From Polychytrium aggregatum (Eukaryota; Chytridiomycota; Chytridiomycetes; Polychytriales): a stretch of DNA of 40,564 bases. The position numbers were made by a program, and so were the translations under genes. The notes beneath the pieces are model-generated. The model saw only the letters and a list, made by a program, of their open reading frames with translations. It was not told where the DNA came from and searched no databases. Shown here in pieces: positions 1 to 8,607 of this stretch; position 1 is the stretch's first letter, and every line of letters begins with the position of its first letter. Where the stretch lies: contig NW_026516443.1 in assembly GCF_025602895.1 (NCBI RefSeq), positions 1 to 40,564 of the forward strand. Direction: 5' to 3'.

Positions 1-220
1 AGGGCGAAGGGGGCGATGCACGAACGAGGGCCGAGAAGGACCACCGAGACAGGCAGAGAACCAAAGCGAGAGAGGCGCAAGCAAAAGCGAAGCACCTGGC
101 AGGAGAAACGTGCAAAGGCGAAGCAATGTGACTCAGCGTCAAGCAAGCGGATTGGTCAAAGAACAGATTGGGGCGAACGCATGCAAGATAGGCGAGGGTT
201 TGGGGTGGTCAGGCAGGTCA
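1..220. other. Left edge, no gene seen
   Basis: Purine-rich on the plus strand. The open frames here are short and show no recognisable domain. It borders the first copy of the 265-bp LTR-like repeat and is probably retrotransposon-derived flank. Confidence 0.4.
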
Positions 221-485
221 TGAGTCAGCGGTGGGGGGACACATGACCGGCAGCCGAATTGCAACCAATCGCAGCAAGGCGCGTGCACAAACAAACCGGC
301 GCGTGCGAAGAAGACAAAGGAAGCGGAGCAGCGCGGGAAAACGGAAGTGCGGAATGGGCGGAAATGGCAGGCAAAAAGGCGGAAAATCGGAGGGGAACTG
401 CAAAGCTACACACAAACAAACAGAAAGGCAAAGAACAGCCAAGTGGGCAGTCAAAGTGGGGAGCAGGCAGGAGCTATCCCTAACA
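221..485 (-). repeat. LTR-like repeat, copy A (265 bp)
   Basis: This 265-bp stretch recurs at 1918-2540 in the same orientation once the insertion in that copy is removed. On the minus strand it begins TGTTAGGG and ends GACTCA, the TG...CA ends expected of an LTR. No 5-bp target duplication is visible at its borders (ggtca on the left, ctggc on the right). The retropepsin fragment to its right reads straight into it on the minus strand, so it stands in the 3' LTR position of that remnant, but no polypurine tract precedes it. Confidence 0.65.
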
Positions 486-869
486 CTGGCCATCGACACC
501 TTGGACAGGGAGGGGAGTGGATTTGGAAACGAGGGGGACCGAGAAGCGGTCAACAAAGCTCTCGTCGATGAAGTTGCCGGAGGCGCCAGAATCGACGAGA
601 AGTTGGCAAGAGAGGGAGCGACCAGAAGGGAGAACAAGAGAAGCGGAGAAAACGGGAGAAGACGAAGAAATCGACGAGACGCACGAAGAAGGCTCGGAGC
701 AGAGATCAGTGTCGGCAGCATGGTTCGAGCAGATGACCAAGTTCGCAGGTGGTGTGGAGATCGGGAGCTCTGTCAAAGACATCTGGGAGCCAGATGTGCC
801 CTTAGAAGAGGTGGGTTTGACAGAGTGCGATCCACCACCGACTACATTGATCATTCCACACATAGCCAT
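480..869 (-). pseudogene. Retropepsin (aspartic protease) fragment of a Ty3/gypsy-like element
   Basis: The minus-strand frame contains LLVDSGASGNFID, the D-S/T-G active-site loop of retroviral-type aspartic proteases, followed by a hydrophobic FVDRF segment. This is the start of a Pol protease. The frame stops a few codons later exactly where the 265-bp LTR-like repeat begins. The rest of protease, reverse transcriptase, RNase H and integrase are therefore absent here. It lies just downstream, in minus-strand sense, of the Gag zinc-knuckle fragment, in the usual gag-protease order. It is a dead remnant or a non-autonomous derivative; the break is read directly from the sequence, and its cause (deletion or recombination) is inference. 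Confidence 0.75.
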
Positions 870-952
870 GCGTTCGACACTTACCTCATGCTCCTTACCA
901 TCGACGCTTGCTTCTGGAGGAAGGGGGGACGGCTCCAGATCTAAGCCTCCAC

Positions 953-1328
953 TTAGATCTGGGCCTGGTCGTTTCCCGACTCGAAGTGTTCCTCCTCACC
1001 ATCATCGTAGACGATGGTTCGGACAACCTTCGAACGGGGACGGGAGCCGGGAGCCTGAGGACGGGAGCCGGGGAAGCGGGAACCAGAGGCGGGAGCACGG
1101 GAGCCGGACTTGAGGGGGCAGGACTTGGCGACGTGGCCGGGCTTGCCACAGCGGAAGCAGAGGCGCTCCTGGAAACGGCGGTTCTTCTCCTCGGGGGTCA
1201 GGCGGCTGACGACGGCGGCGTCGATCTGCATCGGCTCGGAGTAGAGAACCGGAGGCTCCTGGGCGGGCGGCTGGAAGGACGGAGGTCGGGAGTTGAAGGC
1301 CTGGGTGCCGAAGGAAACAGGGCCAGTG
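953..1328 (-). pseudogene. Gag C-terminal fragment with CCHC zinc knuckle
   Basis: The minus-strand reading frame carries RLCFRCGKPGHVAKSCPLK, a perfect CX2CX4HX4C nucleocapsid zinc knuckle. It is preceded by a segment of the type EEKNRRFQE common just upstream of Gag knuckles in fungal Ty3/gypsy elements, and followed by a repetitive SGSRAPASGSR-like basic tail. The capsid half of Gag is missing: recognisable similarity starts near 1328, where a TGTA-starting segment on the plus strand interrupts it. It pairs with the protease fragment at 480-869 as one degenerate gag-pol copy. Confidence 0.75.
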
Positions 1329-1638
1329 TGTAGGAGATGGTATCTCCGACGCTGTGCTGCGCGTACTGCGCGTACTGCGCGGCGCAGTGGGTCGTGACCT
1401 GTGCTGCGCTTTGCGTTTTCACGCACCGCAGGCAGGCCACCGCAGGGTATACCTGCGGGTTGCCCCCGTTCCCCCCGTTTGTCTGGAGTTCGGTTTTATC
1501 GTGAATAAACGTAAGTGCTTCCCCGAGCTCACCCGTCCGCTAGAGTAGCCTAGCACCGCCCTGTTCTGCCCTGTCCTGTCTTGTCTTGTACCCCCTCCCT
1601 CCCCGTCTTGCCCCAACGTCCCAGTAGTGGACGTTACA
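1329..1638 (+). repeat. Candidate LTR inserted in the gag remnant
   Basis: The segment begins TGTAGGAG and ends CGTTACA, so its ends are TGTA...TACA. It contains a perfect short palindrome just inside the left end (GGAGAT GGT ATCTCC, 1333-1347), an AATAAA (1503-1508), and starts exactly where Gag similarity stops. The flanks (cagtg left, cagcc right) agree at only three of five positions, so the target duplication is not convincing. The right end could instead lie near 1734, after a second AATAAA (1703). Confidence 0.35.
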
Positions 1639-1917
1639 CAGCCTCTGTCTTTTGCCTTTGTCTTGCCACTTGTATTCTTCCGTATCCTAAGCCTTGGATC
1701 TAGAATAAAACTTTGGCTTTACACTTAACACTCTGTGTCCCAGTCCAGTCCCTTCTTCCCTCCCTGCGTTCGAGTCTTGCATTAAGACTCCTGCTTACTT
1801 CCCTGCTTGCCCCGTTGTCCAGTCTTGACATCCCGGTTCCTAACACTCCCAGTAACCCCGACCAGTTCTCACGCCCACCTACCCTGCCCAGTCCGGCCCT
1901 GTTCCTGTTTCTCACAA
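1639..1917. other. Unassigned retrotransposon-flanking stretch
   Basis: Pyrimidine-rich on the plus strand with an AATAAA at 1703. No coding similarity was recognised. It may be the leader or LTR remainder of one of the nested elements. Confidence 0.3.
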
Positions 1918-2115
1918 TGAGTCATCGGTGGGGGGACACATGACCGGCAGCCGAATTGCAACCAATCGCAGCGAAGCGCGTGCACAAACAAACCGGCGCG
2001 TGCGAAGAAGACAAAGGAAGCGGAGCAGCGCGGGAAAACGGAAGTGCGGAAGGAGCGGAAAAGACAGGCAAAGGGCGGAAAATCGGAGGGGAACTGCAAA
2101 GCTACACACAAACAA

Positions 2116-2468
2116 TGTAAGGACCTCAACTGGTAAACGGCTAACAACAGGAAATAAAGCGAACCCCAAGCCAGACTTGAGATCCACACGCAAGTCCTCA
2201 CGGCACACAGCAAGAGGCACAAGCGTAATGACTAACCAATGTATTAGAGTGCCAAGTGCACTCCTAACTACAATACAGGAGGTGAGACGAAGATCTAAAC
2301 CTGTAGGCCGAAGGCGGGTTTATATCTTCGTCCGTGGGGTGGATGAACGAAGGAAGAGAAGAAAAGCGTAGTCGCTGCGGCACGGCGCAGTGATCGTGGC
2401 GCAGTGATCGTGGCGCAGTGAGGGACCTGTATGAACCAGGAGGGCTAGGGCCCGGCCGGTTCATGACA
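2116..2468 (-). mobile_element. Solo LTR (353 bp) with 5-bp target duplication
   Basis: The insertion begins TGTAAGGACC and ends TTCATGACA on the plus strand, so it has TGT...ACA ends. It is flanked by the identical pentamer AACAA at 2111-2115 and 2469-2473. Comparison with the uninterrupted repeat at 221-485 shows the empty site. On the minus strand it has a TATAAA box (2319-2324). AATAAA at 2152 reads on the plus strand. No internal coding region remains, so it is a solo LTR left by LTR-LTR recombination of a nested element. Confidence 0.8.
2319..2324 (-). promoter_or_regulatory. TATA box inside the solo LTR
   Basis: On the minus strand the sequence reads GATATAAACC in the middle of the 353-bp LTR, where an LTR promoter is expected. 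It supports the minus orientation of this LTR. Confidence 0.4.
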
Positions 2469-2540
2469 AACAAATAGAAAGGCAAAAGAACAGCCAAGTG
2501 GGCAGTCAAAGTGGAGAACAAGCAGGAGCTATCCCTAACA

Positions 2541-3251
2541 CCATCCGTCTCGACTGACCACTCACCTTTCTTCATCATGCAAGGTCAACATCCGAGGACA
2601 CCAGCAAATGCCGAAGTGATAGACAATTCTAACCCAACACCTCGGTCCCTCGAGGAAATGAAGGCCACCCTCAGTCTCGTCTCCGACAACCTCAAGAAGG
2701 CTCAGGACAAGGCCCTCCTCTTCGCCAACCAGCGCAGAGTGGACGTCGCCTTCTACTTAGGTGACAAGGTGCTGATCGACACCTCAGCCTACCTTTTCAA
2801 CAACGGCGGCCTCAGCCCGTCGAAGATCAAGATGCCATTTCTCGGCCCTTTTTCAGTCGTCGCCAAGATTGGATCGACAGGATACAAGCTGGACCTTCCT
2901 GCAGCGATCAAGTTCTCGCCCGAGTTTCCGGCCACCGCACTCCTTCCTTACAAACTCCCTTTTCCCCACCCACAGGGCTTCGTATTCGTCCTGGTCGTCC
3001 GCGGCCGGGTTGTCGAAGTCGAAAGCCTCCTCGCCCACAGAATCAATAGGAGGTTTAAGAAGCCAAAGCGAAGACACCAGTTTCTTGTCAAATGGCAAGG
3101 CTACGACCCCAGCTGGAACTCATGGGAGCCACTGGAGCTGCTTCTCAACAACGCATTCGAATACGTTACAGAATACCTCGAGTCTCACCAGGATCTCCCT
3201 GAAGGTGAAACACTGGCGACAGTCTTCCAAGAGCACCAAGCCAGCCAGTAA
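2541..3251 (+). pseudogene. Chromovirus (Ty3/gypsy) integrase C-terminus with chromodomain
   Basis: The frame opens with a DHSPFFIMQGQHPRTP-like end of the integrase catalytic core. It continues through a GPY/F module (LGDKVLID, then FLGPFSVV...YKLDLP) and ends in a chromodomain (VEVESLLAHR ... HQFLVKWQGYDPSWNSWEP). Together these mark the 3' end of pol of a chromovirus on the plus strand. The 5' side is cut off by the LTR-like repeat ending at 2540, so protease, RT, RNase H and most of integrase are missing. The stop at 3249-3251 is followed by a G-run and an LTR. In this family the chromodomain directs integration to marked chromatin. Confidence 0.85.
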
Positions 3252-3286
3252 AATCGTGCCTACGTTGACTTCAGCACGGTTTTCTT

Positions 3287-3293
3287 GGGGGGA
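3287..3293 (+). other. Polypurine tract of the chromovirus
   Basis: A GGGGGGA run, preceded by TTTTCTT, sits immediately before the TGTGAGGAACC that starts the 3' LTR. This is the position of the plus-strand primer in Ty3/gypsy elements. Confidence 0.55.
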
Positions 3294-3593
3294 TGTGAGG
3301 AACCACCCCGCGTGTGGGTGAACGTCCCGTGGATGGACACAACGCGACTGCTCATGGCGTCATGATCATGCCATGTCTCCGATCACACCATCGATTACAC
3401 CATCTCCCACACCCCAACAAACACCTCAGCTCTGGGCCCTGCTCTCTCACGCCCCCTACCCGATCCCAAAGATAAATGACCCTGGCCAGAACCCCCTCAT
3501 TGAACGGGGAACCCCCCGACCTTTGACAAACGACCACAGAATAAACTTCTCATTGCTCACCCTCTTTGGCTCCCGTCATCATGGATCCTGACA
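3294..3593 (+). repeat. 3' LTR of the truncated chromovirus
   Basis: Starts TGTGAGGAACC directly after the polypurine tract and ends GGATCCTGACA about 300 bp later. AATAAA at 3540 lies near the end as expected for a polyadenylation signal. The partner 5' LTR is not in the window, so the right boundary rests on the TG...CA rule only. Confidence 0.55.
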
Positions 3594-4182
3594 ATATCGA
3601 AGGATATCGTACACTGTATTGAAGGTCGATCAAAAACATACTTGTTTGATAATCAGCACGAGAATGAAATTTGACCTTGGTTCTGTGCCTTCAAGTTATT
3701 GGACTTCATTCCCTTGACTGCTGCAGTGACGACTTGGGGCGATCGTCTCTTTGTCAGGCTTTCAACGGCCTCCAAAAATTGTGCCTATGTGTTATTCTGA
3801 GGATCGGGTAGGTGGGGATAGGAATCGAGATCGTGGGCTTTAAGACTGATTCGAAGTCATGAATCCATATGAAAACGCCACAACTTTGGCTCCAGGCTGG
3901 AACTCCGGTCTTTGGATGTTGGAGTGATGCCCGGTTCGGCCCTCGATCCACATGTTTCAATTCCGATCTCAAGAGGCGAAACCACCACAGTGCCTGTTGA
4001 TCTATCGACTTGAGTAATAATTTGATCTGATGGAACATTGTCGAATTCTGTACCGTGAAATCATGGCTGTTCGTCGGATATCCCTTCATAAAGCATTTTC
4101 TCGTGCATGGTCAATGGTGTATATATGTGCCGTTTTACGCTCGCGAACTGGAATACATGGCACGGTGATTCCGCCTCTCACG
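3594..4182. other. Intergenic, nothing recognised
   Basis: 589 bp of AT-richer DNA between the LTR and the 3' end of the Spindly-like gene. I see no domain, RNA or repeat in it. It may hold the 3' untranslated region of the minus-strand gene. Confidence 0.5.
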
Positions 4183-6737
4183 CTACTGTTGATTGCACTC
4201 GCCAGGACGATCGCCGTTGATTCGAATCGGCTTTTTCTTGGCTGCTGTGTTTTCTTCGTTGTTTCCCGGCTGTGTTTTTTTCCTCTTTTCTTTGGGCTTT
4301 GGTACCCTGGTTCCGTCTGGCACTTCTGGATCAGCAGGTTTTTGATGATCGTTTCCTGTTGCCGGATTATTGAGCTTGAGATAACGGACACTTCCAAGAT
4401 CAGCGCCAACCTCTTGCCTCCGTCGCGGATTCGAACTTGATTGAATGTTTGACCGGTCAGCCGTGTCGTGGTCGCATGAAGGTGATCGGGGCCGCTTCAG
4501 ATTTGTGGCGCTGGTATTCGTTTGTAAGTCCGGTGCAAGTTTGAGCTCTGGGGACGTGGACCTGTGGTCGCGTGACAGGTTTTGAGCGGCTTGAGCACGA
4601 TTCGCCTCCATCTGCAGAGGCATCGCTCTCCGAGCCGACTGGTCGACACTTGGCGACATTGTGTCCTGGAGGGAGTTGAGCTCGTCATTCAGTGGTTTGT
4701 AAGAACGCGACTCAGGCTCGAGGATAGGATCCGTTTGGCACCCAACGTTCAGCCGATTCGAAGTTACAATGTCGCCAGTGTTGTCAATTTGGCTTGGGTG
4801 ATCGGCCTGAGTGGTCGGGCTCAGCGGCACATAGCTGCTACTTTCTTTAATTTCCGCTGACGGTATTGAGTCGCCGTTTTCAGCCGTGGCATCAGGATTT
4901 GCGCGTGCACGGAGATCCTCCAACTCGAATTTCACCTGTGCAAAGGTGGCTTGGAGTTTCTCGAGTTCAGTCAACTTTTGGTTGAGCTTGACTTCAGCGA
5001 GACGGAGCTTTTCAGTTTCGTTCAAGCGCATCATATTCTTGGTGATTGCATCCTTCTTCAGCTGCTCGTTTTCAAAGGACAGCTGTTCGGACCGCAATCT
5101 GATGCATTCGATGACGTTGGAATCAGCAGTGCTATTTGCATCGCCAACCTCTCCGTGATCGCGTGGGAGATGTTGCTGCCTTTCAAGCACGGCAATCCTT
5201 TGGAGGAGCGCTTTATTTTCACTCTCGGATTGGTTCAGGGCTTGCTCCAACTGTGAGATTCGGCCGTCGCCCTGCCGCTGGTGCGTCAGCTGCGTGAGGC
5301 GGGTGATGTGATTTTTGAGTCGATGCTGCTGATTGATTGTCTTATGGTGGGCTTGAAGCAGGCCCTCGTGTTTGCCTGTAAGCTGGCGATGGTTTTCCTC
5401 AAGCTCAAGCCGACGATCGTATTCCTCGCTGAAGAGTGATTTGGAATCTGCCCTGGTGAGACCGTCCGCGGGTGGTGTTATGATCTCGAGCTGCGCACGG
5501 AGGGACTGGTTCTGCTCTTGGTAATATTCCAAGTCGACCTTGAGCTGCTCCAGGAATATGCTCTGGGTTTCGTAATCTTCCTTGTGGCTCTGCAGCGCTT
5601 GAATGAGCATCCGATTCTCTTCATGCTTTTTGAGCAAATGGTCATGCTCAGCTAAAAGGTCGATGTTTTTTTGGTCCACGTCCGCCTTGGCATTGGTTAC
5701 GTGTAATACAATAGCTTGGAGCTCACAAAGTTTGCTGTCAGAGTCGTGCTTGAGTTCCTGGTACTTGATCTCTGCGTCCTTGAGGCATTTTGTGAGATCG
5801 GCTCGCTCTTTTGCGTGATTTTTCTTTTCTTCGCCGAGTTGCTTATTGATATTCGTGACGGTGGTGCATTGAGCAGATGATTTCTTGAGATCATCTCGAC
5901 ACTCTCGAAGCTCCCGGTCGATCAGTCGATGCCGATCCAAGATCCGGGCGTGTTCATCTTTCAAAGCATCCAGCTCCATGTTCAGTCTCATATTTTCATC
6001 CTGGAGATCTTGGTTTTTAAAATTGAGGATGGCTTCGGGGGCGAGTGTGTGCCGTGTTTTTGGTCGAGGACTTGGGTTCAGGTCGATGAAATCATTTGCG
6101 TCTTTGGCCATATCCCTCTCCAGTCGACGGTCGCTGTCACTGGGGCCTGGAGACATGCGGGGGCGATTGGATAGCTGTAACTTCTCAAGCTCCTGATATC
6201 GTTCGATCCAGTGTTGAAGACTCTCTTCAAGCCTGGCCTTTTCCTGTTCAAGAGATTGTTTGCTCTCCAGCAGCTGCTGACCGATGAGGGCGCATTGTTC
6301 GACAACTTCAAGTCAGACGGCAGAGATACAACAGTCATAATATAGAACAACGACCCAAAGTGTTCGATCGCAATATTTTCGGTTGATGTCGATGAGGTTG
6401 GGGTGGGGTGGGGTGGGGTTTAGTATTAGGGGCAGCCCCACAAGTCCGAGAGCCGATAACCAGCCAAGCCAACACTCTTCGACCGACAATCAACAGTCAG
6501 ACAAGGGCAGCAATAACCCCTTGGCACTATAAAACCTCGCACATGGCACGGCGACACGAGGTAAGGTGCTACGCTGTCCTAATATGATGTTTGGGCCATC
6601 TAACCGGGCCATGTGCATGCGGCTTATGATCGCTGTGATCAGCGAGAGAACAGCAAGAGCAGTAAGACTCAACTGATGTCTTTTTCGGCGAGCTGCTCTC
6701 TGAGCGAACGAATCTCGGTATCAAGATCCCCGTTCAT
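4183..6737 (-). CDS. SPDL1: Spindly-like dynein-dynactin adaptor (coiled coil, C-terminal CaaX box)
   Basis: Two exons, 6737-6674 and 6305-4183 (intron 6673-6306, GT...AG, phase-matched), give 728 residues. The first 40 residues form a CC1-box-like segment (LREQLAEKD ... CALIGQQLLE, with C in place of the first A of AAxxG), which in BICD/Spindly adaptors contacts dynein light intermediate chain. Long coiled coils follow. A Spindly motif (SLFSEEYDRR, residues about 311-320) binds the dynactin pointed end in this family. A second coiled coil and a basic, disordered tail follow. The protein ends in CNQQ, a farnesylation-type CaaX box; human Spindly is farnesylated at a similar C-terminal cysteine for kinetochore recruitment. 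Motif order and spacing match Spindly better than BICD, which lacks the CaaX. The Met at 6156 (residue 72) is internal. Kinetochore or transport function is inference. Confidence 0.8.
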
Positions 6738-7130
6738 TTGCTACTTATGCCACGGAAGGGGGAGAGCAGGGTGGCTGTAGTATGCAGCGTTGGGGTTGCG
6801 ATGGGCCTCGAGGTCTTGACAGAGGCAGCCAGCCAAGAAAAAGCGGAACGGCAACAAGCCGAAACGAGTGTGTTTGGCACGTGATCGAAGCCGAATCACA
6901 CGGCGATTTCGGGAGCGACACCAGGGACGAGACCGCGGCTCGAGGTGCGATGTGAAAACCTGAAGCAGTCTGGTCAGATGCTCGAAAGAAGAGCTTGGCC
7001 AGGGACGATATGAGCCAAAGGACACGGTATTATCGATCCTCTATCACTTGAGACATATTAGCCCTCCCAACATGTTGAGAACGAAACGGGACAGCGCCTG
7101 TTCGCATCCTTTCGCTCAGCCACCACATGT
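6738..7130. other. Upstream region of the Spindly-like gene
   Basis: 393 bp between the start codon of the minus-strand gene and the left end of the transposon. It should contain that gene's promoter; I recognise no TATA box or other motif. Confidence 0.4.
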
Positions 7131-7132
7131 TA

Positions 7133-7370
7133 TTGATTTGGGGAGCGCAGTCTTAGATGTGTTATTCATTCGACCATTCGACAGCTCCAAGCAAAGCGGT
7201 CTCTTGTAGCCAATATTGTCATCATACCTGTGGGATTGGTGAATTACTTTCTTATGCTGCCTCCACGAGCCGTTCCCCGAGGCGGGCAGGAGTGTCAGTC
7301 TCTTTGAATAGGTTGTATGGTCGTGGTGAGTCGGTGTATATTTACAGGCAATCCAATAAAAAACGGGACA
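7133..7370 (+). repeat. Left terminal inverted arm
   Basis: The outer block (7133-7148) and inner block (7354-7370) are conserved with the right arm in inverse orientation. Between them the similarity is patchy (for example TCGACC and GACAGCTC, 7169-7187, recur). Conserved ends with a diverged middle suggest two transposase binding sites per arm. Confidence 0.6.
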
Positions 7371-7428
7371 CCCGGGTTTTTGACCATTCATCGAATATTT
7401 TGTTACCCAATGTTATCGCGCGCTGGCC

Positions 7429-8361
7429 ATGACCATTCGCCACACATCCGACTTTCGCACCGCCGCATTGCGATGCTACGCCCTCATCCATAGCCTGCGT
7501 AAGGTCGCCTCCATCTTCAGTGTGTCCAAGAGCACCATCCATCGATGGCACCGAGGATGCAAGCTGGATGACCCATCCCGGGTCCCAGCTCGCAGATCCA
7601 CTTTCTTCGAGCAGGCATGTCCAGTCATTCGCACCCTGATTGAACAGGACCCGTTCCAGACTGGTCCTGTGTTGCGATGCAAGCTCGAGTCCATCCTCCA
7701 GAGGAAAGTATCACTCTCACTCTGCCACACTGCCATCCACCGAGCAGGTCTCTCACACAAGAGGGCAACACACCTCTACAAGTCCAAGCGACTGGATGAG
7801 CGAGTGGCACAGTTCAGGGACCAGGTCCGCTCCATCGACCCGCGGCGATTCGTTTTTGTCGACGAGACAGGGATCAGGAGATCCATTTTCTCTCTCTACG
7901 GATACTCACCGAAGGGTGCTCCGCTTCGCCAGCGCAATCACATGAAACACAAGTCTGTCTCGGCTGCATTTGCAATCAACCACTCTGGTGTGCTGCATCG
8001 CATGTACATCCCCACATCATTCAAGACACACTCGATGGTCGAGTTCTTTGAGCGAGCGAGCTTCCCAGACGACTCTGTGATTGTGATGGACAATGTCAGC
8101 ATGCACAAGACAATGGCTGTCCTGGACTGCATCGAGCGCCGAGGATGGTCAGTGATCTTCACCCCACCTGCCTCGCCCGACTTCAATCCCATCGAGAACT
8201 TCTTTGGGGTTGTGAAGCATTAGTACAGGAAGGCAGCAGCGCTGAATGCGTCCGAGGGGTTCAGAGTCGGGATGGTGACCCTGTTTGAGTCTGCCGTTCG
8301 GAGGGTGCTTCCAGATGTCTTCCCACGGCTGATTGAGCGAGCGATGCGCTTCTGGGGTTGA
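7429..8361 (+). pseudogene. Tc1/mariner (IS630-related) DD34E transposase with one premature stop
   Basis: It reads from ATG 7429 with an N-terminal helix-turn-helix (RKVASIFSVSKSTIHRW, residues 24-40) for end binding. An RNase-H-fold catalytic domain follows with Asp145 (FVFVDETG), Asp221 (VIVMDNVSMHK) and Glu256 (SPDFNPIENFF). The spacing between the last two is 34, the classic DD34E. Residue 264 is followed by TAG at 8221-8223, yet the same frame stays open for 45 more codons to TGA at 8359-8361 and looks like genuine Tc1 C-terminus (YRKAAALN ... RLIERAMRFWG). TAG probably replaced a TGG Trp codon, since family members often have an aromatic residue here. The product would lack about 46 residues after the last catalytic residue, so activity is doubtful, but stop-codon readthrough cannot be excluded. 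Confidence 0.85.
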
Positions 8362-8474
8362 ATCACGTCAACTCCGCCATTTTCGCGTTCACATCCCTGG
8401 CTTGAACCTCTTGGCGATTTTTGAACAGGGTCACTTCCCCAACCAGCCCGCGCAGACGGGCTCCTGCTCTCGGG

Positions 8475-8480
8475 TATAAA
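8475..8480 (+). promoter_or_regulatory. TATA box of the Fanzor gene
   Basis: CGGGTATAAATG lies 67 bp upstream of the first in-frame ATG (8542) and 133 bp upstream of the preferred ATG (8608), after the transposase stop codons. It suggests the nuclease has its own promoter. Confidence 0.45.
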
Positions 8481-8607
8481 TGCCACACCTTCGTCCTGCT
8501 GCTTTCTTCCCTCATCTCGCCTTGATCGGATCATCGCGCTATTGTACGATAAAAAAAGTCTCTTCTCTGACCAGTACCACTGGCAGGCATTCACCATCCT
8601 CTGCCCC

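Larger units (their letters stand above)
1918..2540 (-). repeat. LTR-like repeat, copy B, split by a solo LTR
   Basis: This is the second copy of the 265-bp repeat at 221-485, beginning TGAGTCA and ending CCCTAACA on the plus strand. It is 623 bp long because 358 bp (a 353-bp solo LTR plus a 5-bp target duplication) were inserted at 2116. Removing them restores a length of 265 bp, matching copy A. It stands in the 5' LTR position for the minus-strand gag/protease remnant and abuts the integrase fragment on its right, which it truncates. Confidence 0.65.

Noticed and set aside
231..944. 237-codon plus-strand frame, Arg/Lys/Gly-rich
   Set aside because: It is antisense to the protease remnant and crosses the LTR-like repeat; composition artefact.
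6156..6156. Internal Met as start of the Spindly-like protein (657 residues)
   Set aside because: It would omit the CC1-box segment; the frame continues upstream and joins in phase to a 64-nt first exon with its own ATG.
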